64,000 nucleotides of DNA from DAHVFY01 sp040388665 (GTDB lineage Bacteria > Chlamydiota > Chlamydiia > Chlamydiales > Rhabdochlamydiaceae). The notes under the pieces are model-generated. The model worked only from the letters and a program-made list of their open reading frames with translations, did not search any database and was not told the origin of the DNA. The stretch spans positions 23,258-87,257 of the forward strand of contig JAZKBL010000042.1 in the NCBI GenBank assembly GCA_040388665.1, written 5' to 3'. Of this stretch, positions 61,134-64,000 are shown one piece after another (within the stretch, counting starts at the first letter, position 1; each line of letters begins with the position of its first letter). Both the position numbers and the translations under genes were made by a program.

Positions 61134-61349
61134 ATGGATATTCGTAGAGCTACAGGCGCGGCACATACATACACTCAAGTTAAAAACGAGCCTTATCCCG
61201 GCGAGAGCAAAGAGAAAGTGAAAGATCTTCTCGCTAGAGCTGGCCAAACAACACAAAAAAAACAGATAAAGTCTTTAATCAATCGCGCAAACGCCTCGCC
61301 TCAAAAAGGCAAAGAAACGAAAGTTTTTGCGCGCGTCGTTAGCCGTTAG
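61134..61349 (+). CDS. small basic hypothetical protein, 71 aa
   Basis: AAAGGGG 7 nt before the ATG and a TATAAT at 61101-61106 support expression. The 71-aa product (MDIRRATGAAHTYTQVKNEP, then ESKEKVKDLLARAGQTTQKK) is basic, of low complexity and lacks hydrophobic segments. It ends 4 bp inside the convergent second bioY gene. Function unknown; it could bind nucleic acid, but nothing specific points to this. Confidence 0.6.
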   Translation: MDIRRATGAAHTYTQVKNEPYPGESKEKVKDLLARAGQTTQKKQIKSLINRANASPQKGKETKVFARVVSR

Positions 61350-61918
61350 ATTTTAAATGCTCTTGCCGCTTTGATACCAGAAAGTGCAAGTAACGTCTTC
61401 ACAGCATTGCCAATGAGGAAAGGAAGCATTCCGCACACAAACGCAGCTTTCATTCCTCCAACAAATTGCATCAGCCAAATGATGCCACACGCATAGATAA
61501 TCGCATCACCAGCGAGCAAAGCCACAAGCGCGTTCTTAAAAGTCTTCTTACTTTTCTCAATGATCAAACCTGTTACATATGCTGCCATGACAAAGCCAAC
61601 AAGATACCCTCCTGTTGCACCCGCCATATAGAGAAGACCCGAATGAGCACCGCTAAAAACAGGTAATCCGAGCGCACCCTCAGCAAGATAAGCCAGCACC
61701 GCAAGAGCACCTCTCTTGCTTCCCAAAAGGGCTGCAAAGAAAAGCACAGCAAATGACTGCATAGACACCGGAACCGGAGTAAACGGCAAAGCAATTTTAA
61801 TTTGAGCGGATACTGCAATAAGAATACTGGCACCGAGCACCAAAGCTGCATCCCTCGCCCATGCTTGGGTCCTTGTCCGTGTCTGTGCCGTTCCTGATAC
61901 TACTTGTGAATTCAGCAT
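61346..61918 (-). CDS. bioY: BioY family biotin transporter, second copy
   Basis: 190-aa BioY with six membrane helices: AALVLGASILIAVSAQIKIA, LPFTPVPVSMQSFAVLFFAA, GALGLPVFSGAHSGLLYMAG, and ATGGYLVGFVMAAYVTGLII. The start at 61918 has AAGGAG 6 nt upstream; the ATG at 61924 is too close to it. The sequence is a canonical BioY, closer to the general bacterial form than the copy at 13355-13873, which is more divergent. It is not beside any biotin gene. A single-gene transporter or an ECF S component sharing an energising module are both possible. Confidence 0.9.
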   Translation of the reverse strand: MLNSQVVSGTAQTRTRTQAWARDAALVLGASILIAVSAQIKIALPFTPVPVSMQSFAVLFFAALLGSKRGALAVLAYLAEGALGLPVFSGAHSGLLYMAGATGGYLVGFVMAAYVTGLIIEKSKKTFKNALVALLAGDAIIYACGIIWLMQFVGGMKAAFVCGMLPFLIGNAVKTLLALSGIKAARAFKI

Positions 61919-62036
61919 AACCATCTCCTTGATAAAAAGAGTACGTTATCATTTACCCCTTTTTTTTCAAACAATTATACTACGACCAGGCACCCACCCC
62001 CTCATCTATTACGCAAAATTGTGTCCATTTTTAATC

Positions 62037-62684
62037 TCAAAGACTATCTACGATTTTTTCCCAAAAAATATAGCCTTCACTGTCATAAGAGCCAGCTATT
62101 ATAAATTTGAGATTATCACATATTTCTTGTAAGTCGGAAGCGTTTAAATCTGATTTTAGTTTTTTCTTACAACTCGTTAGAACGACAAAAAAATGCCAAG
62201 AAAGATTGCACATCCTAATTGATTTATAAATATCTTCTAAAGAATGCTGTTTTTGTAAGACAAAATAAACCTCATCTTCATATATCTTAATTCCAAAATC
62301 CTCAAATTTATTGCCTACGTTATGACTATTTAGCATAAAATTTTCTAAAATAGCTAAATTTCCAATAGTTTTTTGAGTATAATTTTCAATAAATTCACTG
62401 CAAGGCTCATCTGTCGTTATTACCTGTCTCGGATAAAAATCTTCACCCTCAGCAAAACGAAACTTATGACCAACAGAAACTGTTGGCATGATTCCACCGT
62501 GAGAAAAATCATACATTCTCTCATTTTTTGCGTTAGGTGACAAAAATGTAAAAAATTTTCCTTTGGAAAAATCAATTTCCTTTACAACTTTCCCAGAAAG
62601 AGTTTTTCCACAATCAATGTGGTCAATAAAATAAGAAAAAGTTTTATCAAATTCTAGATCACACTTAACAACATCTCTCTCCAT
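62037..62684 (-). CDS. putative immunity protein (second, for the orphan toxin tail)
   Basis: The start at 62684 (MERDVVKCDLEFDKTFSYFI) overlaps the stop of an orphan toxin tail (TAATG) and has GGAG 8 nt upstream. The 215-aa product is soluble and acidic, with KEIDFSKGKFFTFLSPNAKN and DEVYFVLQKQHSLEDIYKSI, and no recognised family. Its position directly after a toxin C-terminus, as with the first immunity gene after the Rhs stop, is the main evidence for an immunity role. 61919-62036 shows no other gene. Confidence 0.55.
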   Translation of the reverse strand: MERDVVKCDLEFDKTFSYFIDHIDCGKTLSGKVVKEIDFSKGKFFTFLSPNAKNERMYDFSHGGIMPTVSVGHKFRFAEGEDFYPRQVITTDEPCSEFIENYTQKTIGNLAILENFMLNSHNVGNKFEDFGIKIYEDEVYFVLQKQHSLEDIYKSIRMCNLSWHFFVVLTSCKKKLKSDLNASDLQEICDNLKFIIAGSYDSEGYIFWEKIVDSL

Positions 62685-62770
62685 TATTTCCACTCCCACG
62701 TTCCATCAGTATTAAGTCTAGCTTTGTCACCATTTGAACCTTCATAATCCCAATGAGGCTTTAAAGGAAA
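62684..62770 (-). pseudogene. orphan polymorphic-toxin C-terminal tail
   Basis: Between the two immunity-like genes the minus strand encodes LKPHWDYEGSNGDKARLNTD followed by GTWEWK and a stop, with no start codon. This pattern (P-H-W-D-Y...D-G-T-W-E) resembles the extreme C-terminus of several Rhs/polymorphic toxins. It is therefore probably the remnant of an older toxin domain displaced by recombination, retained together with its immunity gene. The stop overlaps the ATG of the downstream immunity-like gene. Confidence 0.6.
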
Positions 62771-62772
62771 AA

Positions 62773-63162
62773 TCAGCAGTATATCTCTGGAATCCATTCA
62801 ATAAATTCCGCCTCGAGTTCAATTTTTGTGGTCACATTTATGCGTTGTTTAGGAGGAAAATTTTTCCACTCAATAAGAAGCACCACATTATTAGCATTAA
62901 TTTCCAAGTCAAGAATTTCTCCATCATCATAAACCTTTGCAAGAAAACCGTTATATGGTTTATTCCCTATTTTAATCGTTTTAACATGCATAACACGCAG
63001 TGTTCCCTTTAAAGTATTAGATTGTGACAGCATTTCTTTAATATCGATTTCATTTGGATCAATTTGAGCACTTTCAATAATAAACTCCACATTACCATCT
63101 TCTTGTCGCAGATCAATTAAATTTCCATCATGAAAATAGCCTGTATATTTTAAAAAATTCAT
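62773..63162 (-). CDS. putative immunity protein of the Rhs toxin
   Basis: 129-aa soluble protein, starting 17 bp after the Rhs stop with GAGG 4 nt before the ATG. The sequence begins MNFLKYTGYFHDGNLIDLRQ and continues EFIIESAQIDPNEI; the FHDG...ESA pattern recalls a small family found beside polymorphic toxins. Acidic, beta-rich, no signal peptide. It would neutralise the toxin domain encoded just upstream. Assignment rests mainly on position and size. Confidence 0.65.
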   Translation of the reverse strand: MNFLKYTGYFHDGNLIDLRQEDGNVEFIIESAQIDPNEIDIKEMLSQSNTLKGTLRVMHVKTIKIGNKPYNGFLAKVYDDGEILDLEINANNVVLLIEWKNFPPKQRINVTTKIELEAEFIEWIPEIYC

Positions 63163-63179
63163 CTATCCTCGTTTATTTA

Positions 63180-64000
63180 TTATTCGGAAGAATACAAATG
63201 CGATTCTGGACTATTCCTTGGAGCCGGCATGTTATTCACATCAAGATACTCATCATGTCTGCTAGTCGAGTTGGGATTATAACGATGCCAATGAGATTCC
63301 CCTCTATTTCCAAACTCACCTGATTTACCTTCATCATAACGAAGTTTCTCACCTGTTTGTGCGTTTTGAAATGTTCGATGGCCTTTTTCCTTTGCATCTT
63401 CATGACTAATTTCTTCCCATTCAGGATTCTCCAACAAATCATCAGGCTGTTTAGGTAATCTCTCGTCAATTTGTTGTTTTCTATATACTTTAGACGGAAC
63501 TTCTAAATTTTCTATACTTCCCCACATAGAATTGGTAGGTGGCCAGGACGAATCGTAGCTAGATGAACGAGCATCGTAGTAATTAGCAAACTCTATAGCT
63601 TTGTAGCCGATGTAAGAGACTGTTGCTGCGGCTGTGGCGTAGATGGCGGCGGTGGCCATGGCCGTTAGTGAAGGAAAAAGAGCTTCTGCACCCCATATCA
63701 AGAGTGTGATGACAATGGCGTGTTCTCCATTGGGATCCGTGTAGCGGAAGGGGTTGTTGTAGACATACTGGTAGAGGTTTGTACTGTCGATGAAGCCGGC
63801 GGGGTCTGTTGTGAGCCACCTGGCGAGCGCGGGGTCGTAGTAGCGCTTACCGAAGTAGATGAGGTTTGTTTCAGGATCGAGTCTTTTGGAAGCGTAGCGC
63901 CAAGGATTGAAGAATAGTTCGTGAGAGCTCAGCTCTTCTCCGAAGGCTGTGCATGTGTACTTAGCCGCAAGTTTTTTCGTTGTAGGATCGACAAGGCCGC
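63180..64000 (-). CDS. Rhs/YD-repeat polymorphic toxin, C-terminal part
   Basis: The frame is open to the right edge of the window, so only about 273 C-terminal residues are visible. The Rhs core-end motif is clear: NPWRYASKRLDPETNLIYFG, KRYYDPALARWLTTDPAGFI, then NLYQYVYNNPFRYTDPNGE. After this comes a hydrophobic stretch and a variable toxin domain ending with KTGE-like TGEKLRYDEGKSG, ESHWHRYNPNSTS and DEYLDVNNMPAPRNSPESH; the H-x-H-R-Y-N-P motif recurs in nuclease-type toxin domains, so RNase or DNase activity is possible. An immunity-like gene follows at once. Delivery route is unknown; a secretion or contact-dependent system would be needed. Confidence 0.85.
   Translation of the reverse strand, partial: GLVDPTTKKLAAKYTCTAFGEELSSHELFFNPWRYASKRLDPETNLIYFGKRYYDPALARWLTTDPAGFIDSTNLYQYVYNNPFRYTDPNGEHAIVITLLIWGAEALFPSLTAMATAAIYATAAATVSYIGYKAIEFANYYDARSSSYDSSWPPTNSMWGSIENLEVPSKVYRKQQIDERLPKQPDDLLENPEWEEISHEDAKEKGHRTFQNAQTGEKLRYDEGKSGEFGNRGESHWHRYNPNSTSRHDEYLDVNNMPAPRNSPESHLYSSE

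Overview
The window looks like part of the chromosome of an environmental (Parachlamydiales-type) chlamydia or a close relative; family and genus cannot be settled from sequence alone. The case rests on recognisable chlamydial gene sets and neighbourhoods: an M16 protease followed by htrA, sucD-sucC divergent from ftsY with a TyrP-type permease beyond, and a block of priA, a conserved hypothetical, lysS, cysS and aas. A second topoisomerase pair and two BioY biotin transporters fit too. Base composition is moderately A+T rich and genes are tightly packed with many 1-50 bp overlaps. Four runs of exactly ten N are assembly joins. Three of them fall inside ftsY, priA and cysS, which otherwise look intact.

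Layout. 1-22.5 kb: a sulfatase end, PBP4-type DacB, sulfotransferase, amine oxidase, a HAD-peptide deformylase fusion, a Fic AMPylase, nitronate monooxygenase, dcd with two Nudix enzymes, a flavin monooxygenase, a biotin pair (bioY plus a BPL_N-type protein), the topoisomerase pair, dus, a UDP-glucuronate decarboxylase, a PagL-type lipid A deacylase and a eukaryote-like 7-dehydrocholesterol reductase. 22.6-34.4 kb: a HAD enzyme, a G+C-rich non-coding block, an IS5-family relic, a GrpB-GNAT fusion, two DUF115 paralogues around a MORN-repeat gene, hpf, nagZ, an MFS transporter, tRNA-Arg and recO. Two copies of a structured repeat resembling the HEARO/omega RNA of IscB elements lie here, with no nuclease gene beside them. 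34.4-36.6 kb: an AbiEi-AbiEii toxin-antitoxin pair and tRNA-Leu. 36.7-62 kb: the chlamydial core blocks, interrupted by a DUF4143 ATPase, a large F-box plus helical-repeat protein and a foldback MITE-like element. 62-64 kb: the 3' end of an Rhs polymorphic toxin gene with two immunity-type genes and an orphan toxin tail.

Themes. (1) Host interaction: F-box protein, Fic enzyme, sterol reductase, PagL homologue. (2) Five enzymes of normally cytosolic families (sulfotransferase, amine oxidase, HAD-deformylase, Nudix, UDP-glucuronate decarboxylase) carry cleavable-looking signal peptides, and several starts are fixed by Shine-Dalgarno spacing. This suggests an exported set of metabolic enzymes that could reach the periplasm, inclusion or host. 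(3) Mobile and conflict elements: HEARO-like solo RNAs, a MITE, an IS5 relic, AbiE, Rhs toxin-immunity. (4) Small decaying genes with single in-frame stops (8943-9245 and 50000-50257), next to a displaced priA fragment.
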